A stretch of DNA of 41,690 bases, from positions 1-41,690 of the forward strand of contig JACZKF010000283.1 in assembly GCA_014860175.1 (NCBI GenBank), given 5' to 3'. This stretch comes from Desulfuromonadales bacterium. Its GTDB lineage: Bacteria; Desulfobacterota; Desulfuromonadia; Desulfuromonadales; JACZKF01. Below, piece after piece: positions 17,148-25,305 of this stretch. Position numbers and translations under genes: made by a program. Each line of letters starts with the position of its first letter. Positions within the stretch are counted from its first letter, which is position 1. The notes below the pieces were generated by a model that worked only from the letters and a program-made list of their open reading frames with translations, was not told where the DNA came from and ran no database searches.

Positions 17148-17356
17148 GAAAAAAACAGTGTCTCATTCTGCTCAGGATCTACTTTTTATCCAGGCGAAAA
17201 TACAGTCAAGATCCTTATGTTCTAGTTGGTTTGAGGCGCCAAAAATTGTTTTGACAATCTATTTTTTTCGGCAAGTCTGGACAGGACAGCGGGACAGGAA
17301 GGGGGGTTTTTCGGCTCGCTCAGCGGCGACGTGCTCGGTCGGCGCGCCGGGAAACA

Positions 17357-17390
17357 GGGCGGGCGGATGCAGCAAGGCACCAGCCCGCCC
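17357..17390. terminator. possible terminator hairpin after the SRPBCC gene
   Basis: GGGCGGGC (17357-17364) pairs with GCCCGCCC (17383-17390), 49 bp past the stop of the minus-strand SRPBCC gene. There is no T-run, so weak as a terminator. The rest of 17148-17438 shows no gene. Confidence 0.35.
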
Positions 17391-17438
17391 GGCAGAATGG
17401 CCAGACTTCGCGGGAACCGAAGTGATGAGAGAAGCTGA

Positions 17439-17879
17439 TCAGCGTTCCGCCGCGGCTTTCAGCCCTCTGAACATCAGGGCGTACGCCGCGCGGAGAAATC
17501 CGTCCACGGCCGCTGCGCTCTCCTGGTCGGTGCTGTAGACGCCCTTGTAGTCGATGCGGCAGCTGGCCGGTCCGGTTTCGGTGAGGGTGCCGATGGCGTT
17601 GTACGAGTTCATTCCCGGGGGGAGTTCCCCGACGATCGAGAGTTTCCAGGTTTTGGTCTGCGCATCGAGATGGTCCAGGCGCTCACTGATCGGCTTGGGA
17701 AAGCCTTCGTTGTAAATGTGACGGATCATCCCGACCCCCTGCCCCTCGTTCTTCACTCGGGCGATTCTTACCGGCCCATCCTTGGGCCACCAGGCCTGGA
17801 TATTGCCGTAGTCTGCCAGCAGGGACCAAACCGCGGCGGCGGGAGCATTGACATCCTGGGATGTGGTAATTTCGGCCAT
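17439..17879 (-). CDS. SRPBCC-family (START/polyketide cyclase-like) protein
   Basis: 146 residues. The start (ITTSQDVNAPAAAVWSLLADYGNIQAWWP) and the spacing of strands fit the SRPBCC helix-grip fold, with an aromatic-rich cavity and a long C-terminal helix (AAVDGFLRAAYALMFRGLKAAAE). Such proteins bind hydrophobic ligands or act as cyclases/dehydratases. GGAGG lies nine bases before the ATG. It follows crotonase 2 by 76 bp, so it is probably in the same transcript, suggesting a role in binding or converting a pathway intermediate. Confidence 0.7.
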   Translation of the reverse strand: MAEITTSQDVNAPAAAVWSLLADYGNIQAWWPKDGPVRIARVKNEGQGVGMIRHIYNEGFPKPISERLDHLDAQTKTWKLSIVGELPPGMNSYNAIGTLTETGPASCRIDYKGVYSTDQESAAAVDGFLRAAYALMFRGLKAAAER

Positions 17880-17955
17880 GATCGATTTCCTCCAGCGTTA
17901 GGGTGAGCGGATGACGGTTCCCGAAACCAGGGAAACCGTGCCAGCCGCCTGTGTG

Positions 17956-18729
17956 TCAACGGCCGGTAAATTTGGGCTTTCTTTTCTCCTTGAAGGCCTG
18001 GCGTCCCTCCTTCACGTCCTGCATGAGGAGCAGGCCCGGGCTTAAAAGGTCCTCCCAGCGGTAATCGTCATCCATGCCGCGGTGCATCATCCGCCGGATC
18101 ACCTCGATAGGGAGTTGCGGGCAAGCCGCAATCTGATTGGCGACCCGCAGAGCTTCGGTCAGGACCTGGTCGGGGGGGACCACCGTATTGACGATGCCGA
18201 ACTTCTCGGCCTGATGGGCGTCGATCATCTGGCCGGTGAGCAGAAGCTGGGCCAGCCGCTTCCTTCCGACCACCTCCCTGGCCCGACCGAGCATGATCAC
18301 GTGGACCGCGCCGAAGGTCGCCCCCGGCAGAGAAAACTTGGCCTTTTCCGAGGCGATGGTGATGTCGCTGACAATCGCCACTTTGCAGCCGTAGCCGATC
18401 GCCGCTCCGTTCACCGCCGCGATGACCGGCTGGCGGATATTCTCCAGACGTCGGAACGCCGTGGCGTCGATGCGGATGTAATCGGTCGACTGCTTCAGAT
18501 CGTCGAAATCAAGCTCCTCCAGATCGGCCCCGGCGCTGAACGCCTTCTCCCCTGAGCCGGTAATGACGACCGCGCGGATCTCGTCATCCGCGTCGATGCG
18601 GCCGAGCAGCCGATCCAGCTCCTTGTACATGGTGGTGTTGCAGGCGTTGAGTTTGTCCGGCCGGTTCATCGTAATGACGGCAACCGCGTCTTTTCTCTCA
18701 TAGAGAAGCGTCTCGAATTCTTCCTTCAT
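17956..18729 (-). CDS. crotonase-family protein 2 with non-canonical active site
   Basis: 257 residues. Clear crotonase fold signatures: TMNRPDKLNACN, FSAGADLEEL, NGAAIGYG and a C-terminal EGRQAFKEKRKPKF. Compared with rat enoyl-CoA hydratase, the first catalytic Glu (GGGCE) is Lys (GYGCK) and the second (QPE) is Gly (LPG). A plain hydratase reaction is therefore unlikely; the fold also supports C-C bond hydrolysis, decarboxylation, isomerisation and thioester hydrolysis. CAGGAGG lies before the ATG. It has its own promoter with the GACYNNNRGTC operator and is followed by the SRPBCC gene. Confidence 0.82.
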   Translation of the reverse strand: MKEEFETLLYERKDAVAVITMNRPDKLNACNTTMYKELDRLLGRIDADDEIRAVVITGSGEKAFSAGADLEELDFDDLKQSTDYIRIDATAFRRLENIRQPVIAAVNGAAIGYGCKVAIVSDITIASEKAKFSLPGATFGAVHVIMLGRAREVVGRKRLAQLLLTGQMIDAHQAEKFGIVNTVVPPDQVLTEALRVANQIAACPQLPIEVIRRMMHRGMDDDYRWEDLLSPGLLLMQDVKEGRQAFKEKRKPKFTGR

Positions 18730-18823
18730 CGGGTGAACCTCCTGAAAGTCTTGGCAGATGCGGGCCTTTTGGCCGGCACGGGGGAACGTTCAAGACGAGG
18801 CGGAATACACCTCAATCTATTAT

Positions 18824-18876
18824 GACCAGCGGTCGGACTAGTGGTCAAAATAGGTCCGGGGCATTCAGTCTGTCAA
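18824..18876 (-). promoter_or_regulatory. promoter with tandem GACYNNNRGTC operator for crotonase 2
   Basis: On the minus strand TTGACA (18871-18876), an 18-bp spacer and TATTTT (18847-18852). Abutting the -10 are GACCACTAGTC (18836-18846) and GACCGCTGGTC (18824-18834), centred 12 bp apart as at 17096-17118. The transcription start would fall within the operator. Confidence 0.75.
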
Positions 18877-18879
18877 GAA

Positions 18880-19180
18880 AAAAACGGTGTCTTTTTTTAG
18901 CGAAGAGGGGCTGCTGGGCAATCGTCAGGAGGGGTGAAGATCCACTATCTACTTATTCGGGAATGGAAATTTGAATTGCCGGCTGCCGCCTTGAGAGTGC
19001 TAAGGATCGCGACCGGGAGCGCAACCCGCCTTAAACAAATGAAGGAAAATGGGATATTTTTCCAGGAATTAAACAGGGTACTACCTGAACAGAGTGGGAA
19101 AGCTGAGAAGCTGACGCCGGGAACCGCCACGGCCGTGCGTCGCGCCAGCCGGCAGCCGCGACCCGGGGAATAACCACACC
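18880..19180. other. intergenic stretch, no gene seen
   Basis: About 300 bp between the crotonase 2 promoter and the 3' end of the TetR gene. It is less GC-rich near 18940-19080 than the surroundings. The only open frames have no convincing start or protein-like composition, and no strong hairpin was found. Confidence 0.5.
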
Positions 19181-19822
19181 TTATGCCATCTGGACCTTCC
19201 CGGGGACTCTGATTCCGAAATCGGGAACGCATTCTTTGTCCAGCATGCGTTCCAAGATATGCTGGATCGTGGAATGGATCCGCATTTTCCTGGCCGGGTT
19301 TGCTTCACAGCAGATCTGTTTTGCATACAGATCCAGAAGGATGACCAGTGCTTCGGCCATTTCCGAGGCGTGCGGGACATCCAAAAGACCTTTGGCCGAC
19401 CCTTCTTCCAGAACCCCCGCCAGCAAGGGGCTCATTTTTTCCATGGCCGTTTTGATCAGTTGGTTATACAGAGTCAGGTTGTTCTCATGGTAGACGAATT
19501 TCCAGATCTTTTCGTTTTTGTTCACATCATGGTTGATCGCGCTTAGCATCGTCTTTATGCGGGCATAGACGTCCTCTCCTTTGGCGTCATGGGCGCTTTG
19601 CAAATCGCCCTGCGTATCGCTCAGGAGTTTTTCGCTGACGGCAACCAGAAGCGCTTCCTTCGATCGAAAATGGTAATAGAAGGTCCCCTTGGCCAGCTCA
19701 AGCCGATTCACGATGTCGCTGATGGTGGTATTGTCATAGCCATGCATCAGAAACATCTCCTCGGCGACGGCAATCAGTTTGTTGCGCCGCTCGATCTCGA
19801 CCTGCCTGGACACCCTGGGCAT
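19181..19822 (-). CDS. TetR-family transcriptional regulator 1
   Basis: 213 residues. The N-terminal TetR helix-turn-helix is plain: IAVAEEMFLMHGYDNTTISD, then IVNRLELAKGTFYYHFRSKEALL. The C-terminal half is a ligand-binding/dimerisation domain that cannot be assigned to a known subgroup. Start at 19822 has GAGGGG eight bases upstream. Its own promoter carries one GACYNNNRGTC site, as do the promoters of crotonase 2 and of the SDR 3/CT D operon. I infer it represses itself and these operons, and is released by a pathway intermediate, perhaps an acyl-CoA. Confidence 0.9.
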   Translation of the reverse strand: MPRVSRQVEIERRNKLIAVAEEMFLMHGYDNTTISDIVNRLELAKGTFYYHFRSKEALLVAVSEKLLSDTQGDLQSAHDAKGEDVYARIKTMLSAINHDVNKNEKIWKFVYHENNLTLYNQLIKTAMEKMSPLLAGVLEEGSAKGLLDVPHASEMAEALVILLDLYAKQICCEANPARKMRIHSTIQHILERMLDKECVPDFGIRVPGKVQMA

Positions 19823-19937
19823 AGAGTTTTCCCCTCGATTGTTTAAGTCAATGGGTGAACAGGAATCCACCACCCTGCCAGGATAACGCACTGTCGAGCG
19901 GGTGGCCTCCACCCGGACGGCCAAGCCGAAGCATCCT

Positions 19938-19975
19938 GACCACGAGTCATAATATGCCGGTCGGTTCCAAGTCAA
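19938..19975 (-). promoter_or_regulatory. promoter and operator of TetR 1
   Basis: On the minus strand TTGACT (19970-19975), a short 15-bp spacer and TATTAT (19949-19954), followed directly by GACTCGTGGTC (19938-19948). This repeats the -10/operator junction TATTNT-GACYNNNRGTC seen at 17108 and 18836. Only a single operator unit is visible here. Confidence 0.6.
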
Positions 19976-20182
19976 GCAGAAATGTTGCTTGTCTTATCCT
20001 TCATCCCACCGCGCCCACACCTCCGACCGGAAGAAAAAACCGCTCCGCGACTTGACCATGACTCGCACGAGTCCCTATCCTGGAAGAAGGCAAAGCGCAC
20101 CTCTCACCGACTCGACCGAAAACCGGGGGGAGGGAATCGACGGTGTAGACCCAGCGGGTTTCACGCCTAAGCTGTTTATCCC

Positions 20183-20237
20183 TTGACATGACCGGAGGAC
20201 ATGCGATATTAAAAGACATGATGTAACGACCGGTCGA
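20183..20237 (+). promoter_or_regulatory. promoter and operator of the thiolase operon
   Basis: TTGACA (20183-20188), an 18-bp spacer and TATTAA (20207-20212), followed 13 bp later by the palindromic core CGACCGGTCG (20227-20236). It lies about 90 bp upstream of the thiolase ATG. The operator-like site is of the same family as those at 7477, 10563 and 16974. Confidence 0.65.
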
Positions 20238-20327
20238 TTGGTCCCCTCCGGCCGATATTGTCCGTTTGAAGGGTCGGCTCGACGCCGGGTTCCCCAGGGG
20301 AAACAAACCAGGAAAGGGTAAATTGCT

Positions 20328-21536
20328 ATGGCACGCGAAGCCTACATCTTCGACGCAATTCGAACTCCCCGCGGCAAAGGAAAGAAAGACGGCTCCCTGT
20401 ACGAAGTCAAGCCGGTTACGCTGCTGAGCAACGTTCTGTGCGACCTGCAGGAACGCAATCGCCTTGACACCTCGCAGGTCGAGGACCTGATTATCGGTTG
20501 CGTCACCCCGATTGGCGAGCAGGGGGGGAACATTGCCAAAACGGCAGCCCTGGCGGCCGGGTGGGACGAGATTGTCGCCGCCTTCCAGCTCAACCGCTAC
20601 TGCGCCTCGGGGCTGGAGGCGGTGAACCTCGCGGCGATGAAGGTGCGCTCCGGCTGGGAGGAACTGGTCGTCGCCGGCGGCGTCGAATCGATGTCCCGGG
20701 TCGCCATGGGCTCGGACGGCAGCCCCAACGCCTTGGATCCGGAGACGAGCATCAACACGGCGTTCATCCCCCAGGGCGTGTCTGCCGACCTGATCGCCAC
20801 CCTGGAGGGGTTTTCCCGCGAAGACGTCGACCGCTTCGCCCTCGAATCGCAGCGAAAAGCGGCCGCGGCTTCGGAAAAGGGTTACTTTGCCAAATCGCTG
20901 GTTCCGGTCAGGGATCGCAACGGCCTGACCATCCTCGCCCATGATGAATTCATCCGCAAGGACGCCACCATGGACGGCATGCGGCAGCTCAAGCCCTCTT
21001 TCGAGGCGATGGGCGCCGCCGGCTTCGATGCCATCGCGCTGACCAAATATCCCCAGCTCAAGGCGATCAACCATGTCCATTCTCCGGCCAACTCCTCCGG
21101 CATCGTCGATGGCGCCGCGGTTATCCTGATCGGCTCCGAGGCCAAAGGGAAGGCCCTTGGGCTCAAACCCCGCGCCCGCATCGTCGCCGGGGCGGTGACC
21201 AGCACCGAGCCGACGATCATGCTGACCGGGCCGACCGCCGCTACCCGCAAAGTCCTCGCTATTGCCGGCATGAGCCTTGACGACATCGATCTTTTCGAGG
21301 TCAACGAGGCCTTCGCCGCCGTGGTCATGAAGTTCCAGCGCGACCTGAATGTCCCGGACGAGAAGGTCAATGTCAACGGCGGCGCCATCGCCATGGGTCA
21401 CCCCCTGGGCGCCACCGGGGCGGTGATCCTCAGTACCGTTCTCGATGAGCTCGAGCGCCGGAATCAACGCTATGGCCTGGCGACGCTCTGCGTCGGCGGC
21501 GGCATGGGGATCGCGACCATCATCGAGCGGCTGTAA
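20328..21536 (+). CDS. thiolase (acetyl-CoA acyltransferase)
   Basis: 402 residues, normal thiolase length. The nucleophile Cys lies in NRYCASGLEAV (about residue 90), the His in GGAIAMGHPLGATGA (about 357) and the second Cys in CVGGGMG near the C-terminus. NEAFAA is also present. It thiolytically cleaves 3-ketoacyl-CoA to acetyl-CoA and a shortened acyl-CoA, the last step of beta-oxidation-like degradation. A GGAAAGG-type ribosome site precedes the ATG. First gene of a three-gene plus-strand operon, divergent from TetR 1. Confidence 0.93.
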   Translation: MAREAYIFDAIRTPRGKGKKDGSLYEVKPVTLLSNVLCDLQERNRLDTSQVEDLIIGCVTPIGEQGGNIAKTAALAAGWDEIVAAFQLNRYCASGLEAVNLAAMKVRSGWEELVVAGGVESMSRVAMGSDGSPNALDPETSINTAFIPQGVSADLIATLEGFSREDVDRFALESQRKAAAASEKGYFAKSLVPVRDRNGLTILAHDEFIRKDATMDGMRQLKPSFEAMGAAGFDAIALTKYPQLKAINHVHSPANSSGIVDGAAVILIGSEAKGKALGLKPRARIVAGAVTSTEPTIMLTGPTAATRKVLAIAGMSLDDIDLFEVNEAFAAVVMKFQRDLNVPDEKVNVNGGAIAMGHPLGATGAVILSTVLDELERRNQRYGLATLCVGGGMGIATIIERL

Positions 21537-21577
21537 ACGACACTTGAATACCAACCAATAATCGACAGGTGGGACCT

Positions 21578-22429
21578 ATGAGCGGATTTCGCTATGAAAA
21601 AGACGGTGACAAAATCGTAACCATCTCCCTGGATCTGCCGGCGGGCCCGGTCTCCAGCGAAACCATCTCCCGCAGTCTCGATGAAGTGATCGCCCGTCTG
21701 GAAAGCGACGATGTCGCCGGGGTGGTCATCGCCTCCGGCAAGGAACCGTTTTCCTCCAGGGCGAGCGCCCGGGAGCTGCTGAACTTCCCGAAGCTGAGCC
21801 GCAAGGACGTTTATGACCGGCTGGCCGCCCTCAAGGTCCGGTTGCGGCGGCTGGAGAGCCTCGGCAAACCGGTGGTGGCAGCGATCGGCGACAATGCCCT
21901 GGGCGCGGAGTTCGAGATTTTTCTCGCCGCCCACCACCGGGTCGCCGTCAACCGGCCCGACCTGCTGATCGGTCTTCCCGATGTCGCGGCCGGCCTGCTC
22001 CCCAGTCTCGGCGGCCTGGTGCGGCTCGTCTACCTGCTGGGTCTGGAAAAGGCCCTCCCCCTGCTGCAGGACGGGGTGCGTCTGAGCCCGGAGAAGGCGT
22101 GTGAAGTCGGCCTGATCAATGAACTGGTCGCCGATGCCGACGATCTCCTTTCCCGAGCGAAAACCTGGATCAAGGCGAACCCGGCCGCCGCCCAGGCGTG
22201 GGACAAAAAAGGCTACCAGATCCCGGGCGGGACGCCGGCGCACCCGCGCATTGCCCAGATGATCATCACCGCCCCGGCGATTTTGAGAAAGAAGAACGAT
22301 CCGACTCGCCCCACCCAGGAAGCGATCCTCTGCGCGGCGGTGGAAGGCGCCCAGGTCGATCTCGACTCGGCCCTGCGCATCGAGTCGCGTTATCTGGTGG
22401 AGCTCCTGTTCTCGGGGGCGAAGGCGTAG
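21578..22429 (+). CDS. FadB/FadJ-type enoyl-CoA hydratase half, without the dehydrogenase domain
   Basis: 283 residues. The first ~190 residues are a crotonase domain (GKPVVAAIGDNALGAEFEIF, then IGLPDVAAGLLPSLGG). The C-terminal part, with KGYQIPGGTPAHPRI, AAVEGAQVDLDSALRIESRY and VELLFSG, is the linker that in multifunctional FadB proteins leads into the 3-hydroxyacyl-CoA dehydrogenase domain, but the frame stops there. The first catalytic Glu is kept (EFE); the second is Asp (LPD). The ATG at 21578 has AGGTGGG upstream; a GTG nine bases earlier lies inside that site. The missing dehydrogenase step may be supplied by one of the SDRs. Confidence 0.82.
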   Translation: MSGFRYEKDGDKIVTISLDLPAGPVSSETISRSLDEVIARLESDDVAGVVIASGKEPFSSRASARELLNFPKLSRKDVYDRLAALKVRLRRLESLGKPVVAAIGDNALGAEFEIFLAAHHRVAVNRPDLLIGLPDVAAGLLPSLGGLVRLVYLLGLEKALPLLQDGVRLSPEKACEVGLINELVADADDLLSRAKTWIKANPAAAQAWDKKGYQIPGGTPAHPRIAQMIITAPAILRKKNDPTRPTQEAILCAAVEGAQVDLDSALRIESRYLVELLFSGAKA

Positions 22430-22479
22430 TCATCATCCGCCGAACCGCCCCCCGGGCCGCATCCGCAACCGGAGTTCCC

Positions 22480-23493
22480 ATGAGTCAAAACCGACAGATT
22501 ATCCTGAAACAACGGCCCCAGGGGGCGATCAGGGAAGCCGACTTCGCGGTGCGGGAAGCCGCCGTTCCGCTCCTCGAACCGGGTCAGTTTCTGGTACAGA
22601 ACAGCCATTTCTCTCTCGATGCCGGCTTTCGTAAATGGATGAACGAGGGGGCGGATGACAACTACCTGACCGCCATGCCCCTCGATGCCCCGGTGCAGAG
22701 CATTGTGCTGGGCCGGGTGGTGGAATCGCACCACTCGTCTTACCCTGCCGACACCCTCGTCCTGGGGCGCTCGGCATGGGAATCGTACAGCGTTTTCAGC
22801 GACGCCGATTTCGTGCAGAAACTCGCCGTCGACTCTTCCTTTCCCCTCCATGAATACCTCGCCACTCTCGGCCCGACCGGACTGACCGCCTATTTCGGCC
22901 TGCTCGACATCGGCCGGCCGAAGGCGGGGGAGACGGTACTGGTCAGCGCCGCCGGCGGCGCCGTCGGCTCGGTCGTCGGACAGATCGCCAAAATTCTCGG
23001 CTGCCGCACCGTCGGCATCGCCAGCTCGGCGGAGAAGTGTCTCTGGTTGAAAGAACAGCTGGGCTACGACGCCACCATCAACCACCAGGCACCGGAAGGG
23101 CTGGAGCCCCAGCTCCGGCGTGAATTGCCGGAGGGATTTGACATCTACTTCGACAATGTCGGCGGCCGGATGCTCGACCTAGCCCTGCTGCACATGAAGG
23201 AGCGCGCCCGCGTCGTCCTTTGCGGGGCAATTTCCGAATACGACAAGACCGGTGAACATACCGGCATCCATCACCTGTGGGAGTTCATCACCAAGCGGGC
23301 AATGGCGGCCGGATTCATGTTCAGCGACTACGTCGAGGAATATCCGGCGGCAATTCAGCAGATGGCCGCCTGGATCGGCCAGGGGAAGCTGAAGAGCGTG
23401 GTCGAAATATACCAGGGTATCGAGGCGACACCGAGGGCGTTTTGCGACATGATGGAAGGGAGAAACCGCGGCAAATGCATTGTCAGGCTCTAG
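22480..23493 (+). CDS. NADP-dependent oxidoreductase, MDR family (CurA/prostaglandin reductase-like)
   Basis: 337 residues, zinc-free medium-chain dehydrogenase/reductase. Features: a LKQRPQGAIREADF start, LGPTGLTAYFGLLDIG, the nucleotide-binding VLVSAAGGAVGSVVGQIAK, FDIYFDNVGG and a C-terminal GKCIVRL. This is the layout of NADPH-dependent alkenal/one reductases that reduce the C=C bond of enones. GGAG lies six bases before the ATG at 22480. Third gene of the thiolase operon. It may reduce an enone made or met in the pathway, the reverse of the KstD-like reaction. Confidence 0.88.
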   Translation: MSQNRQIILKQRPQGAIREADFAVREAAVPLLEPGQFLVQNSHFSLDAGFRKWMNEGADDNYLTAMPLDAPVQSIVLGRVVESHHSSYPADTLVLGRSAWESYSVFSDADFVQKLAVDSSFPLHEYLATLGPTGLTAYFGLLDIGRPKAGETVLVSAAGGAVGSVVGQIAKILGCRTVGIASSAEKCLWLKEQLGYDATINHQAPEGLEPQLRRELPEGFDIYFDNVGGRMLDLALLHMKERARVVLCGAISEYDKTGEHTGIHHLWEFITKRAMAAGFMFSDYVEEYPAAIQQMAAWIGQGKLKSVVEIYQGIEATPRAFCDMMEGRNRGKCIVRL

Positions 23494-23680
23494 CCGGGTG
23501 CAGCGATCCGGCAATTGACAAGCAGGCGATCACCGAGGTGATCTATCGGTACCCGGGCATCGGATTCTGATCAGAGAACGGGCCGGGAGCGACTACTCCT
23601 ACCAGGTTGTGGCCAATCTTCTGCGCAGAGCTGCGCTCCCGAGAAAAACCGGGACCCTTCGACGCACACCGACCTCCGAC

Positions 23681-24121
23681 TCACAGCGGCACTGCCGCGG
23701 GCTTCTGCAGGAAGGCTTTGAAGGTCTCCGGAACTCTCTCCAACCGCCTCTGGTCGTAATCGAAGAAGAGCATAGTCATTTTGGCTCGTGCCGCTTCCTT
23801 TCCGGAGCTCTCCTTGACCAGGCGGAAGATGAGGTCGAACCCGTAAGGTCCGTTTTCGAAGAGCGCCAGGTCGACCCGCAAACTTTCGCCGTACAGGGTC
23901 TCGGCCGTGACCAGCACAGAGAATTCCGGATTGATGAAGCCCGGCTTTTCGATATATCCGGAGAAACCATGCTCGCGCAGGAAATGGAAAAAAGCTTCGT
24001 TCAGGTAAGCGACCAGCATGTGGTTGCCCAGATGCAGCCCCCCCCCTAATTCGCTCAGGCGGACCTGCAGCCGGGTAGAATAGCTGAAAGTCTCTGGTAG
24101 ATCGATCTGAAGCCTGGCCAT
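23681..24121 (-). CDS. hotdog-fold acyl-CoA thioesterase (4HBT-like)
   Basis: 146 residues. The segment LGGGLHLGNHMLVAYLNEAFFHFL (about residues 24-47) has the position and pattern of the active-site helix of 4-hydroxybenzoyl-CoA thioesterase-like proteins, where D/N-x-x-x-H-N-x-x-Y is typical; here GNHMLVAYLNEA. Start at 24121 has AGGAGGAG upstream. It is 14 bp downstream of the MBL-fold gene and probably co-translated. It would release a free acid from an acyl-CoA, recycling CoA. Substrate unknown. Confidence 0.75.
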   Translation of the reverse strand: MARLQIDLPETFSYSTRLQVRLSELGGGLHLGNHMLVAYLNEAFFHFLREHGFSGYIEKPGFINPEFSVLVTAETLYGESLRVDLALFENGPYGFDLIFRLVKESSGKEAARAKMTMLFFDYDQRRLERVPETFKAFLQKPAAVPL

Positions 24122-24135
24122 GGTCTCCTCCTGTG

Positions 24136-25107
24136 CTAGCTGAGCCGGAAGAAAATCCTGCCGTCCACGATCTCCCTTCGCACCAACCCCTGCTCCTGCA
24201 CGTATTTCAAATGAGCGATCGCCTCGCCGGTTGCAAACCATCGCTGGGCGACATGCAGACGTTCCCAGGAGGAAAACCGGATATCCCAGCTCATGCGGGC
24301 GGCCACCTGGTAAGCGTCCTGCCCGCCAGCGGCCAGGATTGTCAGGACCTCCTCGGCCCGTTGCCGGTGGTGTTCCTTGAGTTCGGCGATCCTCTGCCGA
24401 TGGTTGCCGAAGAGCCGGCGATGCCCCGGCAGAACGAGATCGATCTCGAGGCCGGCGATCTTGTCGAGGCTGGCGAGATAATCGCCCAGGGCATTTTCCG
24501 TGTCGGACCAGAGCTGGATGTTGGGGCTGATATCGATGAAAAGATGGTCACCGGCCACGAGCAGTCTCTTGCGCGGCTCGTAAAGGCAGATATGCCCCTT
24601 GGTGTGCCCCGGGGTTTCGACGCACCGGAACTCGTAACCGCCGACCGCCAGCAGATCCCCCTCGGCCATCAGCCGCAAGTCCGGCTTCCATTGGCCGCCG
24701 AAGCGGATGCCGGGGTGGAAACTCAGGCCGTTCCGCAGTTCCTCGGCGGGGAATCCCGACAGGATGGCGTATCGGAGCATGGCGCCGATGCCGAGATCAC
24801 CCTCGATCAGTTCCGCTTCCGGCCGGTTGAAATAGATCCTAGAGACGCCCGGCTTGGCGAAACTGGAGATCTGGCTGAAGTGGTCGGCATGCAGGTGGGT
24901 GATGAAGAAATCGGTCTGCCAGAGGTCTATCCCGAGCTGCCGCAGCCCTGAACGCAGCGCCCGGCGACAATCGGGATGATTGAGACCGGTATCGATGATC
25001 AGGTTACGATCTTGCCCCCGGACCACATACGAGTTTAAACTCCTGAGGGGCGTCGCCGGCAGCGGGATCTCTATCCGGAAAAGGTCTGCGGCGATCTCTT
25101 CGGCCAT
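24136..25107 (-). CDS. metallo-beta-lactamase-fold hydrolase
   Basis: 323 residues. Metal-binding motif THLHADHF (HxHxDH) near residue 90, a further His in ETPGHTKGH and an Asp in LLVAGDHLF, and PGHRRLF: the full MBL hydrolase set. The C-terminal part (about 240-323) resembles the winged-helix tail of LACTB2-like proteins. The substrate may be a thioester, lactone or cyclic ester. Start at 25107 with AGGGA upstream. Linked to the thioesterase by a 14-bp gap and placed downstream of TetR 2, so likely part of the same regulon. Confidence 0.85.
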   Translation of the reverse strand: MAEEIAADLFRIEIPLPATPLRSLNSYVVRGQDRNLIIDTGLNHPDCRRALRSGLRQLGIDLWQTDFFITHLHADHFSQISSFAKPGVSRIYFNRPEAELIEGDLGIGAMLRYAILSGFPAEELRNGLSFHPGIRFGGQWKPDLRLMAEGDLLAVGGYEFRCVETPGHTKGHICLYEPRKRLLVAGDHLFIDISPNIQLWSDTENALGDYLASLDKIAGLEIDLVLPGHRRLFGNHRQRIAELKEHHRQRAEEVLTILAAGGQDAYQVAARMSWDIRFSSWERLHVAQRWFATGEAIAHLKYVQEQGLVRREIVDGRIFFRLS

Positions 25108-25273
25108 GATTCCCTAAGGATGCAAACCCGGCCCGCCGGTTATCGACAGACCCGGCCTGGAGTGTTGCGGGAGGCCGTCGCGCCGGGCTGGCGGCATGAA
25201 CCGGGTCGGCATAGTTCAACTCGGATCGGTTGTCGCCGGCAAGCCGTCGGCACCGAGCGATCCGTAGGCGGTT

Positions 25274-25304
25274 GGAAAAATTTGGGGGGCAGAATCGCCC
25301 CCCA
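25274..25304 (-). terminator. rho-independent terminator after TetR 2
   Basis: On the minus strand TGGGGGGC (25297-25304) pairs with GCCCCCCA (25283-25290) over 8 bp, followed by AAATTTTT-type sequence. It lies immediately after the TetR 2 stop codon. The rest of 25108-25273 shows no gene. Confidence 0.75.
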
Positions 25305-25305
25305 T

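Noticed and set aside
18934..19173. 79-codon plus-strand frame in the gap next to TetR 1
   Set aside because: The GTG start lies inside its own putative ribosome site and the protein has no recognisable features.
20001..21554. Long minus-strand open frame (517 codons) opposite the thiolase gene
   Set aside because: It is the antisense of a clearly recognisable thiolase, runs through the promoter of that operon, and its translation has no family features.
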